Below, piece by piece: positions 33,031 through 42,124 of a DNA stretch of 64,000 nt. The notes beneath the pieces were generated by a model that saw nothing but the letters and a program-made list of their open reading frames with translations, made no database searches and was not told the origin of the DNA. How positions within the stretch are numbered: position 1 is the stretch's first letter; every line of letters starts with the position of its first letter. Origin of the DNA: JBBQVS01 sp963792705 (lineage in GTDB: Bacteria; Chloroflexota; Ktedonobacteria; Ktedonobacterales; Ktedonobacteraceae). The stretch covers positions 186,001 through 250,000 of the forward strand of contig CAWBXD010000012.1 of assembly GCA_963792705.1 (NCBI GenBank). The letters are read 5' to 3'. The position numbers and the translations under genes were made by a program.

Positions 33031-34968
33031 TCATACTGCTCGCCATATCTGTACTCTATTATGTGCGTCTCCTGAAGCAACAAGGCTACCAGCGTGTGAC
33101 CAGGCAAGGGCGTAGACGGTCGCGAAGTGACCCCCATAGATGAAAGTGCAACTTCCCGTTTGTGGGTCCCACACCTGAACGGTGTTATCGACACCTGCAG
33201 AGGCGATGTGCATACCATCAGGCGACCATGCAACGGCTTTTACTGCATCAGTATGCCCTCTATAGGTGAGTAGCGTGTGACCTGTGTACGGGTCCCAGAT
33301 ACGCACAGTTTTGTCATTGCTTGCTGATGCTAGTCGTCTGCTGTCGGGCGACCATGCTAGCGATTGTACAAAATCGCGGTGCTCTCGGTATTCGACGGCA
33401 TTTGCCTTACCACCATTTTCCTTTGTGTAGTCATACACATAGACAACATCATTTCTCACGCCGATAGCGAGTCGGCTACTATCAGGCGACCATGCCAACG
33501 TCTGCACGCCACGACCAAACCAGTCATAGGTACTCAAAGTTTCTCTTGTGTCAGGGTTCCATACGCGAGCAACAACATCGCTTGCCGAAGCAATAAATTT
33601 GCCGTTGGAGGACCACGAAACAGCTATCACACCCGCGTGATGGTTGGTGTAGACAGCGAGAGGATCGCCAGTGCTAGCATCCCAAATCTGGGCTGTTCTA
33701 TCATCACTCCCGGAAACAATACATGTGCTATCAGGCGACCAGCAGATAGAGTAAATGCGCTTTTTCGACCAGAAGCCGCTGTGACCAGCGTACATCGTTT
33801 GCGTTATACCAGTCAATGGGTCCCACACTTGTACTGTTTTATCATAACTCGCAGAGGCAATATATGCTCCATTGGGCGACCATGCAAGGGCTGCTATCCA
33901 ATCGGAGTGTTGCACGTATGTTGTCAATAGTTCACCGAGAGACGGACGTTGTACTGGTGGAGTTTGTACAGTTTGTAGTATTTGGAATGGCTGTACTATT
34001 TGCGGTGGTTGAGCTGTTTGTATTGGTGTAAGTGGTTGACCATAGCTCGAAAGGTCCTGTTGCGCTAACGCCTGTAGTTTCTGTTTCACCAGCATCGCAT
34101 CAGCAGGACGTTTGCTCGCGTCCATATCGAGCATCTGCTTGAGCAGAGATTGTAAGCGGTTGGGTCCTCTCATAAAAAGGGGAGCAAAGAAAAAAGGTTT
34201 GAGCGAAGGGTCATCGCCCGTGAGCATCTGATGAAGTATGGCACCAAGGCTATAGATATCAGCACTAGGAGCGGTTTGCGCCTTGCCATACTGCTCTGGC
34301 GCGGCATAACCTGGCGACCCAAAGGCTACAGTGTCCCTCGCTTGTCCCGGCTTAAAGTGACGAGCAATGCCAAAGTCAATTAAATAGAGTTGTCCATCGT
34401 TAGTACGAAGCACATTATCTGGTTTGAGGTCGCGGAAGATAATCGAAGGTTGGCGTGTATGCAAATAGTTGAGTACGTTACAGAGTTGTATCCCGATCTC
34501 AAGAACTTCTTCAAGCGGCAAGGTATCGCCTTTTTGCGTGAGGTATTCTTCAAGCGTTTGACCTTCAATGAAGTCCATGACAAGATACCAGCGCCCATTT
34601 TCTGAGAAGTGGTCGTAGATACGTGGCAAGTTAGGATGCATCAATCCTGCCAGCAAGAGGGCTTCACGCTTAAATGCGTCGGTTGCCGCGTTTGCTTCTT
34701 GCTGATTTAGCCCCTTCTGGCTCATTTCTTTAATGGCAACGCGTCGGTTGCCCAACTCGGTGTCCTCAGCATTGTAAACGGACCCCATACCACCCTGCCC
34801 TAAGCGTGTTAGCAGACGATAGCGTTGTTTTAGTAAGGGAGGTACATTTTGTGTAGGGAGCGCGGCGAGTGCTGATGCGTCTAACGCTTGACCACAAGCA
34901 AAACAGGAGAGTGCATGTGGAGTATTTGCCGCTCCACAGACAGGACAAAAAAGCGGAGACGGAATCAT
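33031..34968 (-). CDS. Zinc-ribbon - Ser/Thr kinase - seven-blade WD40 protein
   Basis: 645 residues from the ATG that begins MIPSPLFCPVCG. Zinc ribbon CPVCG...CFACG (8-27); kinase about 50-310 with LGQGGMGSVY, VAIKEM, FRDLKPDN (HRD His to Phe, as in many bacterial kinases), LIDFGIA and SPGYAAPEQYG; Pro/Gln linker; then exactly seven WD40 repeats ending WDP or equivalent (for example LASASNDKTVRIWD), enough for one propeller. No membrane helix, so cytosolic. Convergent with the ATL gene, 12 bases apart. Active site intact, in contrast to the pseudokinase at 25905. Confidence 0.93.
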   Translation of the reverse strand: MIPSPLFCPVCGAANTPHALSCFACGQALDASALAALPTQNVPPLLKQRYRLLTRLGQGGMGSVYNAEDTELGNRRVAIKEMSQKGLNQQEANAATDAFKREALLLAGLMHPNLPRIYDHFSENGRWYLVMDFIEGQTLEEYLTQKGDTLPLEEVLEIGIQLCNVLNYLHTRQPSIIFRDLKPDNVLRTNDGQLYLIDFGIARHFKPGQARDTVAFGSPGYAAPEQYGKAQTAPSADIYSLGAILHQMLTGDDPSLKPFFFAPLFMRGPNRLQSLLKQMLDMDASKRPADAMLVKQKLQALAQQDLSSYGQPLTPIQTAQPPQIVQPFQILQTVQTPPVQRPSLGELLTTYVQHSDWIAALAWSPNGAYIASASYDKTVQVWDPLTGITQTMYAGHSGFWSKKRIYSICWSPDSTCIVSGSDDRTAQIWDASTGDPLAVYTNHHAGVIAVSWSSNGKFIASASDVVARVWNPDTRETLSTYDWFGRGVQTLAWSPDSSRLAIGVRNDVVYVYDYTKENGGKANAVEYREHRDFVQSLAWSPDSRRLASASNDKTVRIWDPYTGHTLLTYRGHTDAVKAVAWSPDGMHIASAGVDNTVQVWDPQTGSCTFIYGGHFATVYALAWSHAGSLVASGDAHNRVQIWRAV

Positions 34969-35221
34969 CAAAACGAACCTCTTTCCAGTGGGTAACGAAC
35001 TGGATAAACAATAATACAGACGAGAAGATGTGTCAATAACAAAATGTGATGCCATACTGACTTGATGTGATAAAATCAGACTTATACACATCTAATAGTC
35101 CTATGCTTTACATGCACTGCATACAGGTCGGTGTTATAATAAAGTGACGTTTCTTAGGGTGCTGTGCTGAGTATGAGAGGAGTTCTCTCCATCTCCGAAT
35201 TATAGTGATGAGGGTGGCATT

Positions 35222-35617
35222 ATGGCAAAAAAGATATTGATAATGGACGATGACCCGACTATTGCAGATTTGCTCAAAGAGGCATTAGGGGATGAGGGTT
35301 ATGAAACATATATGACGACACAGAGCCTACGCTTCTATGATGCTGTGCGTGAACACGATCCCGATCTCATCCTGCTCGATATTATGATGCCATACCTGGA
35401 TGGGCGCGATGAGTTGAAGCTGATGGGTATGGATATGGCCTCTGGCAAGCTACGTCGTATTCCTGTTATTCTTGTGACAGCTTTTCTGGATGCATATAAA
35501 GAGGAAGAGGAGTTTCGTGAGGCGGGCGTTGTGCATATTGTCTACAAGCCGTTCGATCTTGATAAACTCGTTACGTTGGTTCACGCTACCATTGGTGAAG
35601 CGGGAGGACGTGCATGA
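35222..35617 (+). CDS. Stand-alone response-regulator receiver
   Basis: 131 residues, CheY-like: acidic pocket DDD near residue 10, phospho-acceptor in LILLDIMMP, VTA and the Lys-Pro pair in VYKPF, all conserved. No output domain. The stop overlaps the plsX start (ATGA), indicating coupled translation. No histidine kinase lies in the window. Its link with lipid synthesis is by position only. Confidence 0.93.
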   Translation: MAKKILIMDDDPTIADLLKEALGDEGYETYMTTQSLRFYDAVREHDPDLILLDIMMPYLDGRDELKLMGMDMASGKLRRIPVILVTAFLDAYKEEEEFREAGVVHIVYKPFDLDKLVTLVHATIGEAGGRA

Positions 35618-36666
35618 GCAGCACGAGTGATGTGCATGAAGAGACGCCACGTGTACGTGTTGCCCTCGATGCTATGGGTGGTGATAACGCTCCTGGTGAG
35701 ATAGTCCTGGGGGCGGTGCAGGCCGCGCGTGAATACGGTATTGGCGTGTATCTTGTTGGACGTGAAGAGGCGATACGTGCGGAACTTGCCAAACACGATA
35801 CACAGGGTCTCGATTTGCCTATTTTGCACACGGACGAAGTGATTGAGATGGATGAGCATCCAGCGAACGCGGTACGACGTAAGAAAAATGCCTCCATGAC
35901 GCTTGCCTTGCAATTGGTACGCGACGGGAAAGCGGTGGGAGCCGTTTCTGCAGGCAATAGTGGTGCCATGCTAGCGGCTTCGTTGTTTACGCTGAAGCGT
36001 ATTCAAGGTGTAGAACGGCCTGCGCTTGGTGGAGTGCTACCAGCAAAAAATGGCCCATGTCTTGTAATTGATATGGGAGCAAACACCGATTGTAAGCCGG
36101 AATATTTACAACAATTTGCCCTGATGGGGTCGCTCTATATGGAGCGCGTCTTTCAAATGAAGGCACCACGCGTCGGGCTGCTCGCCAATGGTGAGGAAGA
36201 GAGCAAGGGCAATCAGCAAGTTGTTGAGGCACATCAATTGCTCAAGAGCAATGCAGCGACACTGGGCATCAATTTTATTGGCAATGTTGAAGGACGCGAT
36301 ATTCCTGCAAATGGGGCCGATGTGGTGGTATGCGATGGTTTCGTGGGAAACGTGGTGCTCAAGTTAAGCGAGGGACTAGCTGAAACACTACTCAGTTTGA
36401 TTCGCACACAAATGACCAGTTCACTGGTAAGCAAGCTTGCGGCGGCTGTGTTGCGCCCTGGCTTGCGAAAGGTCTTTCGGCGCATGGATTACGCGGAGTA
36501 TGGTGGTGTACCTTTGTTGGGAGTAAATGGTTCTGCTATCGTTTCGCACGGACGTTCAAACGCAAAGGCCATTAAGAACGCATTGCGTGTGGCACGACAG
36601 ACGGAGGAAACAGGCGTTGTGGCTGCCATTGCCGAGGGCTTAGCGAAACTGCATACAGAAGTCTAA
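35614..36666 (+). CDS. plsX: Phosphate acyltransferase PlsX
   Basis: 350 residues with the family start VRVALDAMGGDNAPGE, SAGNSGAMLA, DMGANTDCKPEYL, GNVEGRDI and CDGFVGNVVLK. PlsX converts acyl-ACP to acyl-phosphate for phosphatidic acid synthesis by PlsY. Residues 1-9 are a short non-conserved lead. The usual partners fabD/fabH/acpP are not next to it; a receiver gene overlaps its start instead. Confidence 0.95.
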   Translation: MSSTSDVHEETPRVRVALDAMGGDNAPGEIVLGAVQAAREYGIGVYLVGREEAIRAELAKHDTQGLDLPILHTDEVIEMDEHPANAVRRKKNASMTLALQLVRDGKAVGAVSAGNSGAMLAASLFTLKRIQGVERPALGGVLPAKNGPCLVIDMGANTDCKPEYLQQFALMGSLYMERVFQMKAPRVGLLANGEEESKGNQQVVEAHQLLKSNAATLGINFIGNVEGRDIPANGADVVVCDGFVGNVVLKLSEGLAETLLSLIRTQMTSSLVSKLAAAVLRPGLRKVFRRMDYAEYGGVPLLGVNGSAIVSHGRSNAKAIKNALRVARQTEETGVVAAIAEGLAKLHTEV

Positions 36667-36670
36667 ATAA

Positions 36671-36718
36671 AAGAATAGCTGGGGTATGATGCTATCGCGT
36701 CATACCCCAGCTATTCTT
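36671..36718. terminator. Bidirectional terminator hairpin
   Basis: AAGAATAGCTGGGGTATGA pairs perfectly with TCATACCCCAGCTATTCTT around a 10-base loop, just after plsX. Confidence 0.8.
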
Positions 36719-37072
36719 TATAGTCCGCTTTTTTCTGGCGTTTGGCAACGCCACCAAGCTTGCCGATACGACTCCCCACGCTGATGCAGGGCAAAAATAT
36801 GTAAGTGTATGCAGAGTAGCGTTGGAACGCTCGTGTAGATTCCCCCCGGTTTCCCACGAGTATCCATTAAAGCGCAACACATCCCCCCGGAAAGGTGTCA
36901 CTACACTTTTACTATGACCAGTCCGTTAAAAGTCAAATATGTAAAAGTATATCTTTTGTGGATAAGACGATCCAACGCCGCTAAACAATCTGCTCATAAA
37001 GTATACTGTAAAAACTCTTTTTTTGTCAATAAACAGAATAGACTAGCAACAAAAAAGGGGTAATAGTGTCCG
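36719..37072. other. Unassigned intergenic stretch
   Basis: No convincing protein gene. On the - strand CCGGGGGGA occurs twice about 45 bases apart, CTCGTG/CACGAG arms enclose one copy, and TGGCGTT/AACGCCA forms a hairpin near 36738-36755. One perfect DnaA box (TGTGGATAA, 36957-36965) is present. A structured RNA is possible but none of the known classes was recognised. Confidence 0.3.
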
Positions 37073-38344
37073 CTACAATGCGAGATCGCCAGTGCGTCGA
37101 ATGGGAAGGCGGTCGGATGGTTTGGGGACATAGTTGGGATATTTGCGTTCGACGCGCCATTGCGCGCGTCGCAATTTTGCTTCGAGAAATTCTAGCGAGA
37201 GGCGATGATAAATCTCTTCCCACTGGTCGAGAACCTGAACACGATCATGCTTGGCGATGATTCTCAGGCTTTCAGCACCCATTTGTGTACGCAAATTGGC
37301 GTTGGTAGCTAACACGTCCATATACTGAGCCATTTCGTCGCTATCACCACGCTTAAACAGGAAGCCATTTTTCTCATGATGCACAAGTTCAGGTAATGCG
37401 TAAGCATTCGCGGCAATCACGGGTAAGCCACACGCCATTGCCTCCATTGTCGCCAAACTCTGTAAGTCAGCTTCAGAGGGAATAACAAAAAAGTCTGAAG
37501 CACGACGTAGAGCCAACAAGTCAGCGTCACGCACATAGCCTAGAAAGCTAACGCGATCTTCTATATTGAGTTCAGCAACCTGGGAGCGTAATTCTTGCTC
37601 AGCAGGGCCGGTGCTCACCAATGCAACGTGTCCATTGTTGTGCATTTTTGCCACTGCATCGATCAGCACATTGACACGCTTCTCCTCGCTCAAACGATTG
37701 ACGTGGAGAATAAGTGGCTTATCTTCAGGTAGATTGAAGCGTTTGCGGATAAGCGGATCGCGTGGACCCGGAGTAAATTTTTTCAGGTCAATGCCGTTGG
37801 AAATGGCCTTCGCCGGTGCGCGTAGCCCATGATCGTAGAGCAATTTCAGCGCGGTCATCGTTGGCGCGGTTACATATTCGCAACGATTACAGAAATTGAC
37901 CAGATATGAATAGGTTACGTTGCTAAAATATTTGCCAATAAAAGGGTCAGAGGTCAACGAACGGCTCATATTAATAGGTAAATAATGGTTTGTTGCAATG
38001 ACTGGCTTTCGCAGCCCTCCGGCCAAAATTTGGGCGATATTGCCAAGGACAACAGGGGAATGAATATGAATGATATCGGGTTCGCTTTTTTTAATCAAGT
38101 TACGCATCGGCATAAACGGCAGGAACGGAATGCGTAGTTCTTTATAAGCAGGCCATTCAAACGAGGAGAAGCGGTAGACGCGCACACCTTGTTCGAGACG
38201 ACGTGCATCGCGCATACCATAACTGGGAGCGACGACCCATACTTGATGCCCACGCTGCACAAAATCAACGGCGAAGTTATGCGTAACGGTTGGTACGCCG
38301 CCAATCATCGGTGGGTATTGATCGGTCACGATCATAATATGCAT
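37073..38344 (-). CDS. GT4 glycosyltransferase, diacylglycerol glucosyltransferase-like
   Basis: 423 residues, GT-B fold. Starts MHIMIVTDQYPPMIGGV; acceptor-domain motif HIHSPVVLG; donor-domain motifs LHVNRLSEEKRVNVLI, STGPAEQELR, FVIPSEADLQSLATMEAMA with the paired Glu, and GLPVIAANAYALPEL. Similar to 1,2-diacylglycerol 3-glucosyltransferases and phosphatidylinositol mannosyltransferases. The extended basic C-terminus (AKLRRAQWRVERKYPNY) could contact membrane. Product unknown. Confidence 0.85.
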   Translation of the reverse strand: MHIMIVTDQYPPMIGGVPTVTHNFAVDFVQRGHQVWVVAPSYGMRDARRLEQGVRVYRFSSFEWPAYKELRIPFLPFMPMRNLIKKSEPDIIHIHSPVVLGNIAQILAGGLRKPVIATNHYLPINMSRSLTSDPFIGKYFSNVTYSYLVNFCNRCEYVTAPTMTALKLLYDHGLRAPAKAISNGIDLKKFTPGPRDPLIRKRFNLPEDKPLILHVNRLSEEKRVNVLIDAVAKMHNNGHVALVSTGPAEQELRSQVAELNIEDRVSFLGYVRDADLLALRRASDFFVIPSEADLQSLATMEAMACGLPVIAANAYALPELVHHEKNGFLFKRGDSDEMAQYMDVLATNANLRTQMGAESLRIIAKHDRVQVLDQWEEIYHRLSLEFLEAKLRRAQWRVERKYPNYVPKPSDRLPIRRTGDLAL

Positions 38345-38392
38345 GGCTATCGCTCACTTCTTAACGTACTTTCATTCTGTACGAGTCTAATA

Positions 38393-38436
38393 TATCACAC
38401 CCTCGTTTGTATCCACTGAACGAGGATGTGATACAT
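38393..38436. repeat. Dispersed hairpin repeat, copy 2
   Basis: TATCACACCCTCGTT pairs with AACGAGGATGTGATA with one mismatch. Shares GGATGTGATACATCAG with the copy at 7957-7972. Lies between the GT4 and L25 genes, in the upstream region of the former. Confidence 0.6.
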
Positions 38437-38455
38437 CAGGCCAGTACAACCGACA

Positions 38456-39100
38456 TTATGACTCGGCAGGAGTCTCTGGTGTTGCTTCTGATGCGGGAGC
38501 AGCGGCCTCGGTTGCGGCAGCATTAGCTTCTGCAACCTCAGCACGAGTTGAGGCAACTTTAGCGATAGGCTCTTCTGCGTCTGTTATAAGAGTGAAGCCT
38601 TGTGGCAATTTCACGTCGCCTGCACGCAACATGCCATCAATTTCTGTTATTGTCGAGATATCAACATCGACATTATCAACGATGTCAGAGGCCAGACATT
38701 CGACATCAAGTGCATCGACGAGGTGAAGAAGCACACCACCGTCATTTTTGACAGCAGGGGACTCACCGATGAAGTTCAAAGGAATCTTCATGGTCATACG
38801 CTCGGTCAAGCTGACACGGGAAAAGTCTACGTGAATAATCTTACCAGATTTGGGAGCGTGCTCGACGTGGCGAATGAGTGCTGTTTGTACGGTGGCGTCG
38901 GGCATCTTCAAAGTAAGCAGACTGGTTGAGTGGTGTGCTCTGCGGAGTCTGTCGAACAGGACTGCATCAATCTGTACGGCCTGTGATGGCTCGTTGTGGC
39001 CTGTGATGTTCGCAGGAATAATACCAGCTTTTCGGAGCCTCTTGGTTTTCTTGCCCATCACTTCTCGTGGGGCTATCTCTAATTCTACTTTATCTGCCAT
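38456..39100 (-). CDS. rplY: Ribosomal protein L25 (Ctc/TL5 long form)
   Basis: About 214 residues from the ATG of MADKVELEIAPREVMGKK. N-terminal 5S rRNA-binding domain with RLRKAGIIPANITGH, then the C-terminal TL5 beta domain (IPLNFIGESPAVKNDGG, LDVECLASDIVDNVDVDI) and an Ala/Glu-rich disordered tail. Long two-domain form, as in Thermus TL5 and B. subtilis Ctc. Three in-frame ATGs are close; AAAGAGG spacing favours this one. Confidence 0.92.
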   Translation of the reverse strand: MADKVELEIAPREVMGKKTKRLRKAGIIPANITGHNEPSQAVQIDAVLFDRLRRAHHSTSLLTLKMPDATVQTALIRHVEHAPKSGKIIHVDFSRVSLTERMTMKIPLNFIGESPAVKNDGGVLLHLVDALDVECLASDIVDNVDVDISTITEIDGMLRAGDVKLPQGFTLITDAEEPIAKVASTRAEVAEANAAATEAAAPASEATPETPAES

Positions 39101-39221
39101 AGTGGACATTCCTCTTTCTAACAAACGACTAAGAATTTTCTCAAGTATACACCCTTCCCGTTTTCGTGCAAAGGGGTAATAGGGGTTATCTTTTTAGGTG
39201 TTTCTGCTATTGACACGTTTT

Positions 39222-40997
39222 CTACGCTCTACGAGCTTCCCTTTTTGCTCTTCTCGTGCGGAAAAACTCGCGCAACGCATCAATGGCTAACGTGTTAGGA
39301 ACATCGCTAGCTTGTAGCCAACCCTTGCGTGCAATTCCTATACCATAACGCATTACGTCCAATCCTGCAAGTGCATGAGCATCGGGGTCCACAGGAATGC
39401 TGACACCTTTGTCGCGTGCCTTATGCACCAGACGCCAATCAAGATCGAGGCGCGAAGGATGGGCGTTGATCTCAATACACACATCCTTCGCCGCCGCCGC
39501 ATCAATCACCGCTTCCATATTCAATTCGTAGCCTGGACGCCCAAGCAAAATACGTCCAGTGGGATGCCCAATAATATCGACATAGGGGTTAGCGATGGCA
39601 TGCAGCATCCGTTGCGTCTGCTCTTCTGGTGAAAGAGTAAAATTGCTGTGAATGGAGGCGACGACAAAATCGAGACTGGCAAGCGTCTCGTCATCAAAAT
39701 CCATTGACCCATCGCGCAGAATATCACACTCGGTCCCTTTAAGAATGTAAAAGCGACCAGCAAACTCTTCGTTAAGACGATCAACCTCTTCGCCCTGTTT
39801 ACGCAAACGTTCTTCATTTAAGCCGTTCGCGTAAGCAGCTAATTTGCTATGATCGGTCAAACCAAGATATTCATAGCCACGCTCCATACACGCTTCGGCC
39901 ATCTCACGAATGGTATTTTGTCCATCGCTCCATGTCGAGTGGGCATGAAGGATGCCGCGAATGTCGCTAGCCTGAAGGAGCTTTGGCAGTTTGTGTTGCG
40001 CGGCGGCTTCAATCTCGCCCATATCTTCGCGCAGTTCAGGCTCGACATAATCCATGCCAAGGACAGCATAAATATCTGCCTCGTCTTTACAGGGAATGAG
40101 TTCGCCCTGTGAGTCTTTGCCCTTGAATAAACCATAGTCGTTGATAGTGATGTTCATGCTTAAGGCGCGACGCCGTAGCGGAATGTGATGTTCACGTGAA
40201 CCACTAAAGTGGTGCAAGGTGTAGGGAAACTGACTATCATTGACGAGACGCAGGTCCATTGCGATACCACTACTGAGCACAACGCTCGACTTGGTATCAC
40301 CTTTGCCAGTGATCGCTTGCACCGAGGGCTGTTTCGTGAAGAAGTCCATAATCGCGGTACGTACTTCGGTAGGAGCATCATCCGCCACACTCAACACCAT
40401 GTCAATATCCTTGACCGTCTCACGGCGGCGGCGTAGGCTTCCAGCAACCTGTAGACGTACAACACCCGGAAGGGTTACGAGCGCGGTGCGTATCTGCTCT
40501 GCCTCGTCCTCTGCTACTGGATATAAAAAGCGGCCAGCGTGTTGCGAGAGCAGTTCAATTCCTTGCAATATCTTATCTTGTGTCTTTTTACCAAAACCAG
40601 GAATATGAGCCACTTTGTCATCTTTACATGCTTGCTCTAGTTCAGCAATACTGTTGACATGCAGTTCCTCATAAATAGCGTTGATTTTCTTGGGACCCAC
40701 ACCAGCTATTCGTAGCATCTCAAGTTTGACAGGTGGTGTGTTGGCGCGTAGTTCATCATAAAAAGCGATGTGCCCTGTCTCAACAGCCTCTTCGATGCGC
40801 TTAATCGTGCCTGGCCCCAGTCCAGGTGTCCCTTTGAGTTTATTTTCACGCACGAGATAGGCAACATCGCCGTCAAGGGAACCGAGCGCGCGCGCCGCGT
40901 TCTCATAGGCCCGAACCTCAAAAACACTACTCTTTTCTTTGAGTGCGAGTAGCGTGGCAATCTCTTCTAAGAGCGTGACGATCTGGTTTTTATCCAT
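39222..40997 (-). CDS. polX: Family X DNA polymerase with PHP domain (PolX)
   Basis: 591 residues from the ATG MDKNQIV after GAGG. Helix-hairpin-helix lyase region (residues 1-150, PGLGPGTIKRIEE and AGVGPKKINAIYEEL), nucleotidyltransferase palm with GSLRRRRETVKDIDMVLS and AMDLRLV carrying three Asp, then a PHP domain beginning ILHAHSTWSDG with GLTDHS, HSNF, GHPTGR and DPDAH metal ligands. Such enzymes fill gaps in base-excision repair and have 3'-5' exonuclease activity through PHP. Confidence 0.95.
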   Translation of the reverse strand: MDKNQIVTLLEEIATLLALKEKSSVFEVRAYENAARALGSLDGDVAYLVRENKLKGTPGLGPGTIKRIEEAVETGHIAFYDELRANTPPVKLEMLRIAGVGPKKINAIYEELHVNSIAELEQACKDDKVAHIPGFGKKTQDKILQGIELLSQHAGRFLYPVAEDEAEQIRTALVTLPGVVRLQVAGSLRRRRETVKDIDMVLSVADDAPTEVRTAIMDFFTKQPSVQAITGKGDTKSSVVLSSGIAMDLRLVNDSQFPYTLHHFSGSREHHIPLRRRALSMNITINDYGLFKGKDSQGELIPCKDEADIYAVLGMDYVEPELREDMGEIEAAAQHKLPKLLQASDIRGILHAHSTWSDGQNTIREMAEACMERGYEYLGLTDHSKLAAYANGLNEERLRKQGEEVDRLNEEFAGRFYILKGTECDILRDGSMDFDDETLASLDFVVASIHSNFTLSPEEQTQRMLHAIANPYVDIIGHPTGRILLGRPGYELNMEAVIDAAAAKDVCIEINAHPSRLDLDWRLVHKARDKGVSIPVDPDAHALAGLDVMRYGIGIARKGWLQASDVPNTLAIDALREFFRTRRAKREARRA

Positions 40998-41031
40998 GAA
41001 TAACCTCACGGTTCTTGTTTATTGTATAATT

Positions 41032-41499
41032 TTACGTTAAGCGCAAATCGAAAAATTCTGGTGGGTGCGTTGTGACCTCAAACGGATTGCGCCCTTTTAG
41101 GTCTCGATTGAGATAGCGTTTGCAATCGAAGTGGACAACAAGCCAGCAATACAATTCAGTCGTGACAAAAACGGCGTCCCATGGCTTTTCTTCGCCCATT
41201 GTCAACGTCTGATTGCAGACAAAACAGCGTGCCAGCCCTGCCTCGACCGCCTTCTCAAACCATAGCGCAACAAACTGGTGCATATCGTCCAACAGCATCA
41301 TGTCCAGGCTCTCTTCGGGATAGCCAAATAGTACAGGATCGGGACATTCGCGGAAGTCAGAACTTGCGCGACTCAAGGCTACAATAGGTGCCTTGACGGT
41401 AATTTTGATTTCGTCTTCATCTCCATCATATGATGCAAGCACAGCATCGGTCAGTAGTAAGCCCTCACGAGCAAACCAGGAGAGTAGTTCGTTTCGCAT
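41032..41499 (-). CDS. Hypothetical protein, 155 residues
   Basis: Same strand, 34 bases before polX. Contains a CFVCNQTLTMGEEKPW segment resembling half a zinc ribbon, a helix MHQFVALWFEKAVEAGL and a final HFDC. No clear ribosome site before the ATG. Position suggests co-transcription with polX. Function not recognised. Confidence 0.6.
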   Translation of the reverse strand: MRNELLSWFAREGLLLTDAVLASYDGDEDEIKITVKAPIVALSRASSDFRECPDPVLFGYPEESLDMMLLDDMHQFVALWFEKAVEAGLARCFVCNQTLTMGEEKPWDAVFVTTELYCWLVVHFDCKRYLNRDLKGRNPFEVTTHPPEFFDLRLT

Positions 41500-41535
41500 A
41501 CAGCTATTTTACCATGTGTTGTATAGAGCGAAACA

Positions 41536-41612
41536 GGAGACAAGCAATGGCACTCGCAAGGGGCAATACTGTCCAAATAACAAGATTGCCTCTTGCGGAT
41601 GCCCTTGTCTCC
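41536..41612. repeat. Long imperfect hairpin
   Basis: GGAGACAAG-GGCA-CGCAAG-GGCAAT on the left pairs with ATTGCC-CTTGCG-TGCC-CTTGTCTCC on the right, with small bulges. Lies in the 620-base gene-free stretch 41500-42124. Confidence 0.6.
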
Positions 41613-41868
41613 ATTGGTGCAAGTTTCCCCTTGACCCGCCCTCGCCGATGAGTGTGATCCTACATCTGGTAGTACACGATACGCGATACAAAGTACGCGT
41701 GTAACAATACTGGGCATAACAATTGTAGGCCTACCCTGCCCCTAGGTAAGGATTACAGATTATCAGTCTGTTTTTGCAACTTGAAGCAGTTGCCGCCGAT
41801 GTTCGCTATCACACTCACTGACTACCAACTTGCTAATACCACGCACTACTATAAACAAAAACGATTAT

Positions 41869-41911
41869 CTGTAGGGACCGCTCACGCTCTCGCGATGAAG
41901 CGTCCTACAGG
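41869..41911. repeat. Degenerate copy of the GTAGGGACCGC hairpin repeat
   Basis: CTGTAGGGACCGCTC and GCGATGAAGCGTCCTACAG form imperfect arms. They match the intact repeat at 47230-47300 (TGTAGGGACCGCTTC and GCGATGAAGCGGTCC). Confidence 0.6.
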
Positions 41912-41941
41912 CCCTATCCTGATTATTTGGTTAAAGAACAT

Positions 41942-42111
41942 CATTGGTGCATCCGCCACGTTTGCAGGACCTCGAATTCATTGCGCCCCTGGACGAGCGA
42001 AGCAAGGTCCAGTCTCCACACAGGACAGGTTCGCAACGCTCACGCATGGGCGCAATCAATTGCCGCCCCTACCGAGAAATGTTCTCCTTCGTCCTTACCC
42101 GATGCACCAAT
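41942..42111. repeat. Nested inverted repeats
   Basis: Three pairs nest within each other: ATTGGTGCATC/GATGCACCAAT (outer), ATTGCGCCC/GGGCGCAAT (middle) and CTGGAC/GTCCAG (inner). No gene overlaps. Could be the remnant of a small non-autonomous element or a structured RNA. Confidence 0.5.
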
Positions 42112-42124
42112 CATCGGCCTCTAT

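Noticed and set aside
36957..36965. Perfect DnaA box TGTGGATAA as a sign of oriC
   Set aside because: A single box without a cluster, A/T-rich unwinding region or nearby dnaA is expected by chance.
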